64,000 bases of DNA from Allomyces arbusculus. Taxonomy: Eukaryota; Blastocladiomycota; Blastocladiomycetes; Blastocladiales; Blastocladiaceae. Below are positions 33,746-45,489 of the stretch, in pieces; position 1 is the stretch's first letter; every line of letters starts with the position of its first letter. Position numbers and translations under genes: made by a program. The notes beneath the pieces were generated by a model. The model made no database searches. It had not been told where the DNA came from and was given only the letters and a program-made list of their open reading frames with translations. The stretch lies in NCBI GenBank assembly GCA_027604705.1, contig JADHYV010000010.1, forward strand, positions 372,001 through 436,000, in the 5' to 3' direction.

Positions 33746-35462
33746 TTACCGATCTGACACACCAAACGCAAACACCTGGTCCGGCTTCAACTTGACCTCA
33801 CGCACGACTACGCGCAACAGCAACTTGGCAAACTCGGGCGGCCCACTCCCCACGACCAGCGGCCCCGCGGGCGCCGCCAGGGCCACATCGCACCCAACCT
33901 TGGCCGCGTCCATGGCCTCAGTCAAGAACCCAGCCAGCGTGCCCGGCGTGCGCAAATCAACGCTTTTCTCGCCCTCCTTGGTCAGCACAATCGAGTAGGT
34001 GAACGTTCCCTCGCTCGACGCGCGCAACTGCTCGAACCGATCGGCAAAGAACACGTCGTCATTGGTGCGGTGGAACACGACCAGGTGCACGCGGTCGGTG
34101 CGAGCCGCAACCGCCGCGCACGCCAGGTTCCACAGTGGCGCGAGCCCAGTACCCGCAGCGACGAGGATCAGTGGCGACTGCATGCCAGGCGTGTATGGCA
34201 CATCGGACGCCGATACGGACAGCGACCACATGGCTTGGTTGGATGCGTTTGTCGGGTCAGCAAGCGCGTCAATCGCACCGGTCAGTGCCGTTGACATGGC
34301 TCCACCCGGAACCAGCCGGACCACGAGCTCGATCTGACCGCGGTGCGCTTGGTACGGCGACGTGGTGGGCGAGTACGACCGGGTCACCTCGCGTTTACCA
34401 CTCTTGTGCGCGAGCGCGATGTGCTGGCCCGGCACGACCAGGTGCGGGATGTGTGCGGCGGCTGCGTCGTTGGCCGCGGCGAATACGGCGCGCACAGTGC
34501 GCGCGTTCAGGTACTCGCCCTCGACGAGCACCACCGGAATCCACGGCGCGAGCGTGTTGCTGCCGTTGACTTTGATTGGCAAAACCGACACATCGCCCGG
34601 CGCCGAGTTCGACGCGGTCGGGAGCATGACCGCCGCGGCGGGCGTCGTCTTGCGCTCGAAGAACAGGTACAGCTCGCCACCGATGAAGAACCACGTGAGC
34701 CCCCACCACAGCACCGTCTTGAGCACTTCGTCGGTCGTCAAGCCCGTGATCCCGGCGAGAATAACCACGCCGATCCGCATCGGCACGATCGAAAACGACA
34801 CAATGAACGCGGCCAGATGGTACCGGCGGTGCAGCTTGACATCGCCGCGCATGATCGCCTTGGTCGCAAGCACGAGCAACGACACCCAGAGCACCCCACC
34901 GGTGATGGCGAACAGGACCGCCGACTCGCCCGCGTGCGACCCGCCGATGAGGATCATGATCATGCCGATAATCGTGACCGCCGTGAGTGTGAGGTAGGTC
35001 CACCCCATGAGTCGGTGCACGCGTGGGTAGGCGTGTCGGAATCGGTCGGAGAACTGGAAAAAGCCGATAATAAAGTACACGAGCCCGGGCCACGCGTGGA
35101 TGGCCCAGCCAATGTTGCTGGTCTGGCTCGGGTAGACTTTCTGTATTTTGATTGTGCGCGTTTCCAGTGGTGAGCAGAAGTATTTACGCCCATGGCGACG
35201 CAAATCAGCGATCGAAAACGCGATCAATGCAACGTACCCCTTTCAACACGAGAATCTGGAGCACGATCAGCATCCCCACAGTAAACGCGACAAGTAAGAA
35301 CACGCCCAGCCAGTACGCGACGGTGCCACATCGCGCGACGCGTGCGCGCGCCCGCGTGGCCGCCTGGTACTCCTTGGCAACAAGCGGATCGGTCATGGGT
35401 GCAGGGTGGTCAGGGTGGACGGCAAGTGGGCTAGTCTTGTGCGGGTCGTATACGTGGCTCAT
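33746..35462 (-). CDS. DUF2306 membrane protein fused to ferredoxin-reductase-like domain
   Basis: Two exons (35462-35238, 35140-33746; donor GTACGT) give 539 residues. One transmembrane helix lies in exon 1 (VAYWLGVFLLVAFTVGMLIV). A DUF2306-type multi-helix core follows: IHAWPGLVYFIIGFFQFS, RVHRLMGWTYLTLTAVTIIG, VLWVSLLVLATKAI, LHRRYHLAAFIVSFSIVPMR and a last helix LWWGLTWFFIGGELYLFF. The conserved His residues (IHAW, RVHR, LHRRYH) are haem-ligand candidates. The C-terminal ~270 residues fit an FAD/NAD(P) reductase module: HLVVPGQHIALA, SYSPT, a glycine-rich PLILVAAGTGLAPLW and GPLVVGSGPPEFAKLL. Electron transfer from NAD(P)H through flavin to a membrane haem is inferred, by analogy with ferric reductases and NADPH oxidases. 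A classical FNR RxYS motif is represented by TRSYS. Substrate unknown. Confidence 0.78.
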
Positions 35463-36140
35463 GAGAGCCGGTCGGCAGCAAATGCGGAAATGGGCTGCTG
35501 GTCGTGAAGCCGGAAGGAGAAGCGGGTTGTGGTCCCTTGATATAGCCCGTCGCAGTCGCGATCGTTGCGGCGACTATCGCAGCAACCCTGGCAAGAATGG
35601 GCGACGTGCCACGATGGAGCATGCACCAGCCCTGGCAAGAATGGGCCACGGTATGTACGATCCCTCAGCTGTAGTCAGCGTGCCAGGTCAAAGAACACGA
35701 AGTTGGTGGTGGGCCGGTGGCATCGTGGCACATTAGGCGCCGGAAGCCTGCGTCTCAGAGAACAAAGCCCAGAGCGCGCATCGCACAGGAGGCGTCCGAC
35801 GCTTCAACGATTATCACAGCAACGTGGATGTGCCGCTTGCCCTGGCGCACGCGATGCCATGCCCTGGCGATCCCTGGCACACCAACATGGCCTGTGCGGA
35901 CGCCTCTCGGCCGAGGACCTGTTCTCGTGAGCGGAATGCTTGTTGATGTCGAGGACGACGTGTGCGACAGCGTCCACATGTGAGCTGGCCTGCATCCCCG
36001 CAAACAACATGAAAAATCGGACCAAGACGGCAAAGACGCGTCGACAACCCCCAATTTCATTCAAACTCATCCTCGTCGTCGTCCTTGCGAATCAACACCT
36101 GCAGGAGCGCGTGCTACAATCACACCCCGATCAAAACGCG
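35463..36140. other. Intergenic between DUF2306 gene and VPS8
   Basis: A 678 bp region upstream of the DUF2306 gene and downstream of VPS8 (both minus). It contains a spaced 17 bp direct repeat (separate entry). Otherwise nothing was seen. Confidence 0.5.
35586..35646. repeat. Spaced 17 bp direct repeat
   Basis: CCCTGGCAAGAATGGGC occurs at 35586-35602 and again, identical, at 35630-35646, about 125-185 bp upstream of the DUF2306 start codon. The 44 bp period is close to four helical turns, so it could be a paired protein-binding site. Confidence 0.7.
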
Positions 36141-39100
36141 TCAGTTGCATACCTCCCCCAGCTCCTCCACCTCAATAGATCCCAGAAAATCGCGTACCCA
36201 ATCATGTCGCGGCGGCCGCCACAACCTCCCGCCGCCGACTCCTTCCACCCCCATCCGCGGACTTCCTCCCATCCCTTCCTCCCCATCCTCCCCCACCACC
36301 TCCACCCCACCACTTCCACCCACCGCCACTCCCTTTCCCCTCACATGCTTCGCATGCGCCCTCCTCTGATGCTCCGCATCACACACCACACACTTCTCCT
36401 CCCGCATTCTCCCCGCGACACACGCCGCATGCACAACGTGCCCACACGTCCACGCACGCACGTGCTCGTCGGCCCCACGGACGCGCAACCCGCACGCGGA
36501 ACACAAGGCTCCCACGACTGGCACGCGCCAGACGATTTTCGGGGGCGCCGTGGCACGCGCGTCCGCGACGGCGGCCACACGTTCGGCATCGACGACGTCC
36601 CGTGTTGCCGCGTTCACGGCGGCCGCGGCACGAGCCGCGGCCAAACCCGCGCACAGGTGCCGCGTGAGCGACGGAGCGAGCTGGATGCCCGCCGGCATCG
36701 ACGTGACCACACGCGCGAGGACCGCGGGCACGTCCTGCACGCCGTCGAGCGCCACAGCCACCGCCGCATCGTGCGCGCCAGACCCAGCTGCCGGTGTCGC
36801 GGCCATCAGCAGCGCGACCAAGTGCGCCCAATGCGCTGGGTCCGGGTGCCGTCGACACGCGGCCAGCGCGGCACTCGCGTCTCCCGCACGCACGAGCCGA
36901 TCGACTGCGTCGGCAACCCGCCCCTGTCGTTCGAGCAAGAGGCACGCCGCACGGATTTGGTTGTACGTGTCGCACAGGGCGCGCCATGCGTCAAGATCCG
37001 CCGAAAATTGGTCGGCGTGTTTCGCAACCAGGTGCACGACTGTCGCGTCGTGGCCCTGCGCGGCGTGGTCCGCGAGACATTGCCGCAGGACGGGTTCCGG
37101 GAGGGGTGTCGGCACTTGTTGCGCGAGACTCGTCACGACTGCGAGCCGGACCGCCGGGTCCGTCCGCGCTGGGTCTGTGAGCACTTCCAACGCGCGCGAC
37201 AATTCGGTCGCCAACGGCCCCACGAGTAACTGCGCCGTGGCGTCCGCATCCAGCGCACCGACGCGCGGCAACACTTCGAGGAACCGCGCGGTCACGGCGG
37301 CCGTGGTCGCGGCATCGCCACGGGTCGTATCGAGTAACTGCCGCACGACGGCAAACACGCCGAGCGCACGCGTCGGGTCGCGGAGGTAACAGTCGAGCAA
37401 GTGCGCATAGTCGCGCAGCGCGAGGAAAATGTGTTCGCAGACGCGCCAGAACCCGCGGTGCTCGCAGTGCGCGAGCAAGTGCGCGACTTGGTCCGGGGAT
37501 AAGGTGAGGGTCCGTGCCAAGTGCACCATCGCGTCTTGGATCAGGTCGGCGGGAATCGGTGCCGCGAGCTGGTCCATTTCGGTGTCGTCGTCGCTACCGG
37601 ACCTGGCACCGCCGTCGTCGTCGTTTTCGTCGGCCATAGTCATGAGCTGGTTCAGAATCACATGCAGGTCGGCCGATGCAATAATCACCTGGTGCGGGTG
37701 CCGCTGCGCCTGCACGACCAGTACCACATTCACCAACGCGCGACACTTTCCCGTCACCCTGCGCCGCAAGTCGGTTAACGCGGCGACAAACTCCTGCGGC
37801 CGTGTCGCATGGTCGATACACGCGCTCACGACTGCGACCAACACGGGCGCCGGCACCCGCACGACCAGCGCCTCCAAATGCCGCATCACCCATCCCGCCA
37901 TCGCGTCCCTCGCGTCAGCCGAATACCGCGCATGCATCGGCAACGCGTCCCTTACAAACGCGAGCGCCGACGGCAAGTCGGTCGCGCTCACATCGTCGAG
38001 TCCCACATCCAAGTCGCCGAGAACATGGTGCAGGTAGAGCAGTCCCCTCGGCAACCGCCGCGCGCGACACGCCTTGAACGCCACATCGACATCAATTGCC
38101 GTTGGATCCACCAACTCGAGCGTCTCGACGTACTCGTCGTCGTGCTCCGTCGCCGCCCAGTGCGCGAGCATTGCCGCGACCAAACTCGGCGGGAGGGACG
38201 ACCGCGCGACTTCGCGCGTGCGCAGGAGGACCAAGACGTGCCGGAAAAACACGTCCGCGGCACCGCATTCCAGGACGGTCTCCATGAACTGGCCCGCGAG
38301 AAACGCGTCCCCGCCGAGCGCGAGCAGGAGGTGCATGAGTTGCGGAACATCGGCGTCCGGGTCCTTGGTACTCCTTACACACTGCAAACTCGCGCAGTAC
38401 GCCAAGTCGCGTGCATGGTCCGGGTCGATCGTCACGGCCGCGACCGTAGGGTCACTCACATAGCTCCGTGCAGCGCCGCCGTGGTACAGGTTCAGGGCAA
38501 AGTGGATCGCGGTCGCGGTCATGCCGAGCCGCGCATAGGCGAGGAGCCGTTCCTCGGGCGGGACCAGGTCGCCGCGCAAGACGCCGACGGGACCGAGCGC
38601 GTAGACTTGGTCGTCGTCGCTCGCGGGGACCGCGAGGGCCTGCGCGTAGCTGATTTCGCCGCGGTCGCCGAGGTTCTGCGAGACGGCGAGAATGTCGTCT
38701 CGGCCGACGATCGGGGTGACGTGCGCCGATTCGATGATGCGGTGTTCGCTGAGCGAGTAGAAGGCTGCGGTTTGCTGGTCGGTGAGCAGAATCAGGTACG
38801 AGGCCTACCCGGTGAAATGGCTTTAATCAGCGTTCAGTCGCACGGCATGTACATGGGTCGCCACGAATCAGTGGATGATATGTCAACGAACCCCCAGGAA
38901 GGACTTGATGGCAAACACGGGCGTAGGCACGTCGCTCTCGTGCTCGACGCGCGTCGTCAAAGCACGCGTCTCGGTGTCAATGTCCAAGTTGAGCTCGCAG
39001 AGCCACGACGACCACGAAAAGACGAGTGCCCTTGCGTCAGGTAGGACTTCAATGCACCCGGATACGGCAGCTTGGCCAATCTCGGGCGCGCCCGTGTCGA

Positions 39101-40929
39101 TGCGGAGCCGGCGGTAAACGGTTCGAATCGTGGGCTGCGTGTCGAGAATAACCATCTGTGTGGAAAGCACGCTGTCAGCAAACGGTCAGGATGGGTTCGA
39201 CCGGGAAAAGCGATTGGTACCTTGAACGGCGTGATCACCGCCACGAACCGGTCAAACGTCTCGACGGCAAAGATGGTGGTCAGACGCGACTGGTTGAGCC
39301 GGTTATCGTAACTGCCAAACAGCCGCAGCGTTTCCGTGCTCGACAGGAACTGGTTCGACAAGACATGGTAGAACGCGACGCCCTATCCTCCATCCCAGAC
39401 GCACGCGTCAGTCGCCAAGCATCCATCGAACATAAACCAAACCAATAAAGCACGCACCAGCTCGTCGGCTGACACAAACCGTCGATTACTCTTGCCGACA
39501 AACTTAACGTGACAAATCTTCGTCCCATACCGGTGCCCGTGGTGCTTGGCCTTGGGCGCGACGCGCGCCGTAAGCCCATCGCGCGCGGGTGGTGGCGGGA
39601 CGGGCCGAATCTTCTTGACGAGCGTGCCCTGGTCGAGGCTCCAGATACAAATGAGCGCGTTTGCGTGGCCGACGACCAGGAACTGGCCCGATTGTGAGAC
39701 GTCGATAGCCGTGACGGGCTGCAGCTGGTCGGGTCCTGCCACCCGCGGGTGAGTCTTTGTTGCTCATTTCAGTCCAGAGAAGAGAAGAGGGTGTAGAATG
39801 CGTACCTGCCGGCTTGACCCACCCAAGTACGTGCCGCAACTGCTGGTGTCTCGTGAACACGCCGACGAGTCCGCGCGTCGTGCCCAACACGAGCAAGTCG
39901 CCCGCAGCGCACAGGCACGTTGGGACGCCGAGGTCGCGTGCACGGTAGATCTCGTTGAGCAACGACAGCTCGTGCCAGAGTAATGGCTCGGTGCTGAGCG
40001 TCTTGTGGTGCACGGGCACGACAACGGGTTCGTCTATATCGCTCGATTCCGCGGGTAGCGCATCGGCTGGTGAAGCGGTAGCGTCGTCGTGATCAGGTGG
40101 TGGTGCGGTTACAGGCGGCGCAGCGGCCGTGCCATTGGGCTCGTCCTGCTCGTCGAGGATCTCCTGCAGCAGTTCGTTGGGATCGTCTAGAAAGCGCGGT
40201 CGGTCAGCACGCACGATCACAGGAACGAAAGCGCTACACAGAAGCGCACGCACTCTGCACCAGTTGGTGGCACGTGGCAACGTCCACCTCCATGTCGAGC
40301 AGCGCGCCCATGAGCTTGGCGCGCTGCTCCGCTGGCCGACCGGGCGCACCCGCGCCTGTTGCCGACAGAACCGACCACCGCTTCTTGGCACCGTCCACCG
40401 CCGCGGCCGGTTCGCGCAAGTCGAGGTCCTGCAGGACATCGCGCACCTGCGCAATCAGCGCCCCCAAGTCGCGGGCACGCGCCGCGAGCGCGCCCGGATC
40501 ATCAATCAGCGGTAACCAGTCATCATCCAGCAACCTTCGCTGTCGCCACGCCACCAAGATATCCGCCGCGCGTGCCGCGAGCGGGTCGGTAGGTACCGGT
40601 GCAGGCGACACTGTAGCAGGTGGTGGTGGCGACGCGGCGCGGTCCTCAAACGACCGGCGCGGCTGCGCAAACAGTGTCTGGCGGGTTGTTGCCGATGCCG
40701 CGGCGGAGACACGCGACGAGGCCAAGGAAGCGGCGGGCGATGGGCTGCGCGAGGCAATGTGCGATGTGCGCGCGAGCGACGAGTGGCTGTCGCGCTGCGC
40801 GTGCCGTGCGAACCGCACGAGCGAGGCCGTCGGGGACGCGGCGCGAGGCGCGTCGGCGAGCGCGGCGAGCGCAGGCATCGTGTTTGGTGCGGATGGACGG
40901 CGTGGTGCGGGCTGGTGTGGCGTGGCCAT
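36141..40929 (-). CDS. VPS8: VPS8, CORVET tethering-complex subunit
   Basis: A multi-exon gene of roughly 1400-1450 residues. The ATG at 40929 opens a Ser/Ala/Pro-rich N-terminus. The first two introns are 40187-40253 and 39736-39805. The conserved segment NDPNELLQEILDEQDEP precedes the WD40-like propeller: LCAAGDLLVLGTTRGLVGVF, PVTAIDVSQSGQFLVVGHAN, ALICIWSLDQG, and IFAVETFDRFVAVITPFK. A long alpha-solenoid (clathrin-repeat-like) fills the 38579-36600 exon, starting near PPEERLLAYARLGM. The C-terminus has a RING-type finger: CSAC, TCGHVVHAAC and CVVC at about 36500-36390. Vps8 binds Rab5-GTP and with Vps3 defines the early-endosomal CORVET complex. The Gly-rich stretch after the RING and a final acidic helix are lineage-specific. 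The gene is divergent from prolyl-tRNA synthetase across 362 bp. Confidence 0.87.
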
Positions 40930-41291
40930 TGCTCGGGTCTAGTTGGCCGTGTCGAGTGTCGATGGTCGCCAGTTGGTTCTGGGTCGCTTGGCCCAGCACG
41001 GGGGACGGTGCGTGCACACGCGCCAGGGTGCAGCAAGTCGGATTGCGCGCTAACAATCGGACTCTGTCGTCGTCGTCGTCGTCGTAGTCGTACAGGTGGG
41101 TGTTCGGAGATCGGCAACGTCGAAGACGCGGGGGTGGCCAGCTTGACGCTCGCTGAGGTGGCGGCAGGGACCAACGCGTCTTTCCTTAGGCAGCCGATGC
41201 CTATCTCATAACACTCGTACGCCTGTTCCAGTGGGTGTTTGTTGTCGTTTGGTTCTGGTTGGCAACCACCGCTCCGCTGACCTGCTCCACT
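40930..41291. other. Divergent promoter, VPS8 / prolyl-tRNA synthetase
   Basis: A 362 bp divergent spacer. A GTC-repeat microsatellite lies at about 41066-41084. No TATA element was seen. Confidence 0.55.
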
Positions 41292-43579
41292 ATGCCCTCG
41301 CCCGCCTGGCTCGCGCGCCTGCAGGCCTCCACCGCGCCGCGCCTGCCGCGGCCGCGCGCGCTCCTGGCCCCGCTCGCGGCAGTGCAGGCAGTCGCGGTGC
41401 GTCAATCAAGTCGCGGATCGACGCACGCCAGCGCTCGACTCTTCTCCACGGCAGCAGCAGCAGCAACCGTGAGTACGCGGGCACGTTGGGTCACGCCGCC
41501 CGTCACCAGTCGGTCGATCCACGTCGTTGCCACTTGGCCTGCAGCACGACCCTTTACAAGCGCGTTCTCCCCCGACGCCAACGCCGACCACAAGTCTGTT
41601 GACGACGCCGATACGATGACCAACGCTGCCAAGAACAAGAGTATGCACGCGCTCACGTTCGTGGGCCGTGTGGCGCAACACGCCCGCGACCACTTTGCTC
41701 GGCTCGGATTGGACCTCACCCCCGATTCCTTTTCGTACTTCTAGCGGCCTCGCCGGCCAAGGCCGCGCCCGCCGCTGCCCCGGCTCCTGCCCCGAAGGCT
41801 GCTGCTGCTCCGGCCAAGGACGCCAAGCCGGCCGCGGCTGCCGCGGCTCCCGCTCCTGCTGCCGCCGCTGCTCCGGCCCCCGCCGCTGACGCTGCCAAGG
41901 ACGCTGAGAAAGAGGCGAAGAAGGCGGCCAAGAAGGCGGCCAAGGACGCCAAGAAGGACAAGAAGGCCAACAAGGATGCCGCGCCCGCTGCTCCCGCCGG
42001 CAAGAAGGCCGCTGCCGCCCCCGCCGCGGCCGCCGACGGCGACAAGGCCGTGCAGATCGGCATCGAGGCCAAGAAGGAGGACGACACGCCGCGGTGGTAC
42101 CAGCAAGTCCTGACGCGCTCGGAAATGCTCGACTACTACGACGTGTCGGGCTGCTACATTCTGCGCCCGTGGGCCTACGGCATTTGGCAGGAGATCCAGG
42201 GTTTCTTTGACGGTCTGATCCGCGAATCCGGCGTCGAGAACTGCTACTTCCCGATGTTCGTGTCGGGCAAGGCGCTCGAGCGCGAAAAGGACCACGTCGA
42301 AGGGTTTGCGCCGGAAGTCGCGTGGGTGACGAAAGCCGGGTCGTCGGACCTGGCCGAACCGATTGCGATCCGCCCGACGTCCGAGACGGTCATGTACCCG
42401 GCCTACGCCAAGTGGATTCAGAGTCACCGCGACTTGCCGCTGCGGCTCAACCAGTGGTGCAATGTCGTGCGGTGGGAATTCAAGCACCCGCAGCCGTTTT
42501 TGCGCACACGCGAGTTCCTCTGGCAGGAGGGCCACACGGCGTTCCTGACCCAGCCCGAGGCCGATGCCGAAGTGCTCGAGATCTTGGGTTACTATCGCCG
42601 CGTCTACGAAGACTTGCTTGCTGTGCCCGTGATCCCGGGCCGCAAGTCGGAAAAGGAAAAGTTTGCGGGTGGCCTCTACACGACGACGGTCGAGGCGTTT
42701 GTGCCCGTGACGGGTCGCGGGATCCAGGGGGCCACGTCGCACTGCCTCGGCCAGAATTTCGCGAAGATGTTCAACATTGTTGTCGAGGGCGCGAACAAGG
42801 AACAGCAGCACGTCTGGCAAAACTCGTGGGGTCTGACAACGCGCACGATCGGCGTTATGGTCATGGTGCACGGCGACAACAAGGGTCTCGTGCTGCCGCC
42901 GCGCGTCGCCGCGCAGCAGGTGGTCGTTGTGCCCTGCGGGATCACGGTCAAGACGACGCAGGAGCAGCGCGCGGCGATTGCCGAGTACACGAACCAGGTT
43001 GTGGCCACGCTCAAGAAGGCCGGGATTCGCGCCAAGGCCGATGCGCGCGATAACTACTCGCCGGGGTACAAGTTCAACCACTGGGAAATGCGCGGCGTGC
43101 CCGTGCGGATCGAGGTCGGGCCCAAGGATATGGCCAAGAACCAGGTCCTGACGGTGCGTCGTGACTCGGGCGCCAAGAACCCGCTGCCCATGGAGAACCT
43201 CGGTGCTGCGGTCAACGAGCTGCTCGAGACGATTCAGGCCGATATGCTTGCCAAGGCCACCAAGGAGCGCGACGAGCACCTCAAGGTGATCGAGGACTGG
43301 AACGAGGGCGCCGGGTTCACGGCGCTGCTCGATGCCAAGAACTTGGTCATGGCCCCGTGGTGCACGGAGCCCGCGTGCGAGGACCAGATTAAGGACCGGT
43401 CGGCGCGCGCCAAGGTCGAGGAGACGGGCGAGCCCGCCGACGACAAGGCCCCGTCGATGGGCGCCAAGTCGCTGTGCATCCCGTTTAACCAGCCGCGCGA
43501 GATCAAGGAGGGCAAGATGTGCTTCCAAGGGTGCGGCCGCAAGGCCGTCGCCTACGGCCTGTTTGGCCGCTCGTACTAA
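41292..43579 (+). CDS. Prolyl-tRNA synthetase (eukaryote/archaeal type), probable dual start
   Basis: Two exons (41292-41640, 41745-43579). From the ATG at 41292 the product is 727 residues; from the in-frame ATG at 41616 it is 619. The catalytic class II core has [33 protein letters not shown] (motif 2 region), [20 protein letters not shown], and [12 protein letters not shown] (motif 3 vicinity). The anticodon-binding domain starts near [12 protein letters not shown]. The C-terminal zinc-binding-like extension ends in Tyr ([12 protein letters not shown]), as in eukaryotic ProRS. An Ala/Lys/Pro-rich linker ([20 protein letters not shown]) precedes the core. The first 108 residues of the long form look like a matrix presequence ([32 protein letters not shown]). 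The short form begins MTNAAKNK and would be cytosolic. It charges tRNA-Pro. Confidence 0.93.
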
Positions 43580-43829
43580 GGTGTGGCGGATGCCGTGGCC
43601 GTGCGCGCGCTTGCACGCGTTTGACATGTCGTTTGGGAGGTGGCTTTGTTTTGGTTTGAGCCGACGGGTCGGCGCTTTTGCACATGTGTCTTACATTCGC
43701 GGTGCTTCGTAGTCTGTTCCAATGGAGCTTTATTTACCGAATCTTGATGCTCGACGGATCTGGTTCACGTCGGAACTGTCAGAGATCGTGCGCGAAGACA
43801 AATGTGCATTGAAAACAGCAGCGTTTGTA

Positions 43830-44876
43830 TCAAACACGCCTTGCGGCAGACGACGTCGTTGGCAAGTACAGGGGCTCCGCTGCCACAGCGCTTGGCGCCG
43901 ACGCGATTGCGTACGGGTTCGAAGACGACCCGGCTCCATCAGCGGACACGGGCGGGAACATGGGCACGTTGACTGGCGGCGGTTTGGTCGGCAACGGTGG
44001 CGAGTACGGCGGAGGCGGTAGCGTGAACGGTCCCACGACCGTCGGCTCTGGAAGTACAGGCGCTGATCCGGGTAATGCCGCCGAGGTGACTGCCGCCACG
44101 GCACTGCTCTCCACTTCGCCACGCTCGCTGTGCTCGTCACGACGGTACTGCTCCATGCAGCGACAGCACCGTCCCCTCGTGCGACAACATGGCGCGCAGC
44201 ACGCTGGGCAGCACCGTTCGCCACACCCACAACAGCAACACATCCACCAAAGCACGGCAATCGCAAACATCACGATCACGAGCACGGTCATGAGCGCAAA
44301 CCCCGTGGGCGACTCGATGAACGTGAGCGGCACGACACATATCTTGGAATACGAATCGCACTCGAGCCCGATCTGACACGGCCGGTTATCGCCGACTTGC
44401 AGATTCAACGGGCACGCGGCACGCTCCGGTAGTTGCGGGACGCAGTTTGCGTTGGCGGCACAGTAGGTGGTTTCGTTCTGCGGGATTATGACGGCGGATC
44501 AGTTTCGGCTGCTGGTCAACGCACGCGCTCATGGTGATCATGCCCACTCTCGGAAAGAAAAAACACGCGTCCGTACGTATCGAGCACACGAGAAGATCGG
44601 CGACGTGATGCTGCAGACTGCGAGCGCGCACATGCCGGCGCCGCGCGAGAGGTCGCAGAACTCGTTTGCTTTCGGATTGCATGTCGTGGAGGACGTGCAT
44701 GGCAGCGACTGGAGCTGCACGGGCGCGGCGTGCACCATGGTCGATGCGTGGGCAAGGAGCGCGACCAGAACGAGCCAGAGTATCCTCACGAGCCAGATTA
44801 TCCTCGTGGCCCACGACCGCATCAAGATGCGCCGTATTGTAGAGCGTGTGCCGGATACAGAGGGCTGCGATGACAT
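43830..44876 (-). CDS. Cys-rich PPxY membrane protein, array copy A
   Basis: Two exons (44876-44577, 44477-43830) give 315 residues; the intron is phase 0. A hydrophobic signal segment (IIWLVRILWLVLVALLAHA) leads into a Cys-rich ectodomain: CTSSTTCNPKANEFCDLSRG, CALAVCS, then NETTYCAANANCVPQLPE, CQIGLECDSYSKIC. One transmembrane helix (FALMTVLVIVMFAIAVLWWM) runs directly into a cytosolic Cys cluster (CCCCGCGERCCPACCAPCC), a likely palmitoylation patch. The tail is Pro-rich with PPPPYSPP, a PPxY WW-domain ligand. It is the most diverged of four tandem paralogues and the only one without an obvious TATA box. An in-frame ATG further upstream (44939) would lengthen the N-terminus. No known family recognised; the function is unknown. 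Confidence 0.8.
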
Positions 44877-45489
44877 CCTGTAGAATCGTTGTTCATGAGA
44901 GCGAGAGGAGGCGAGCATCGCGGCAGCCTCAGGTTCCAATCAACGTTGTCCCACTGCCGATGGCCGAGCCAACACTGAAAGTACCATACATGACCGAACG
45001 GCTTTATCAGGTGCCGAAAAAACTCATTCCGGGAGCGCCGTGGACGCGTCAAACGCCTCTCCCAGCACCGGACCGTGCAGGAACCCGGGCATGATTCGAG
45101 CATTGTCTCTTCGCGTTTACAGTTTCGCTCAGCCCTTCAGATTTGCAAATCTATAACGGGGCGTGGAATGGCGATTTTCTCCACCATGTGAAAGCAAGGC
45201 TGAGGCACTTTGTGTCGGCAAGTGGAGGGACGCGATCTGGTCGCGAGGGCAGTCAATCAGTCTCACAATCACTTTCCGAACTGACAGGAGCGTTACTGCA
45301 ACTGATCCCGCCGTGCAGTCAGCTAAACAAATCGAATACTTACCTCGAGCATGTCATGTTATTGCGACGCTGCAGAGTGCCACCCAAGCGTTACAGAGAA
45401 TCGCGTGATATATATTTACATTTCCGGCAGCCAAAACAACGGCGACAGGCTTCCAACCAACCTCGCCCCCCCCCCCCCCCGCCCCCCCT
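44877..45489. other. Intergenic between array copies A and B
   Basis: Upstream region of copy A and 3' region of copy B. The B 3' side contains a poly-G tract (transcript sense) and a UGUAAAUA element at 45413-45420. No TATA box was found near copy A. Confidence 0.5.
45466..45489 (-). repeat. Poly-G tract immediately after copy B stop
   Basis: On the plus strand C15, G, C7 and TT run up to the stop codon. In the transcript the TGA is followed almost at once by G7-C-G15. This could form a G-quadruplex in the 3' untranslated region. Confidence 0.8.

Noticed and set aside
35940-37229. A 429-codon plus-strand frame opposite VPS8
   Set aside because: It is complementary to the VPS8 C-terminal exon; the Arg/His/Pro composition is a shadow.
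41741-43627. A 628-codon open frame antisense to prolyl-tRNA synthetase
   Set aside because: It lies exactly opposite a highly conserved gene, is Leu/Arg/Val-rich without motifs, and is expected from codon bias in GC-rich DNA.
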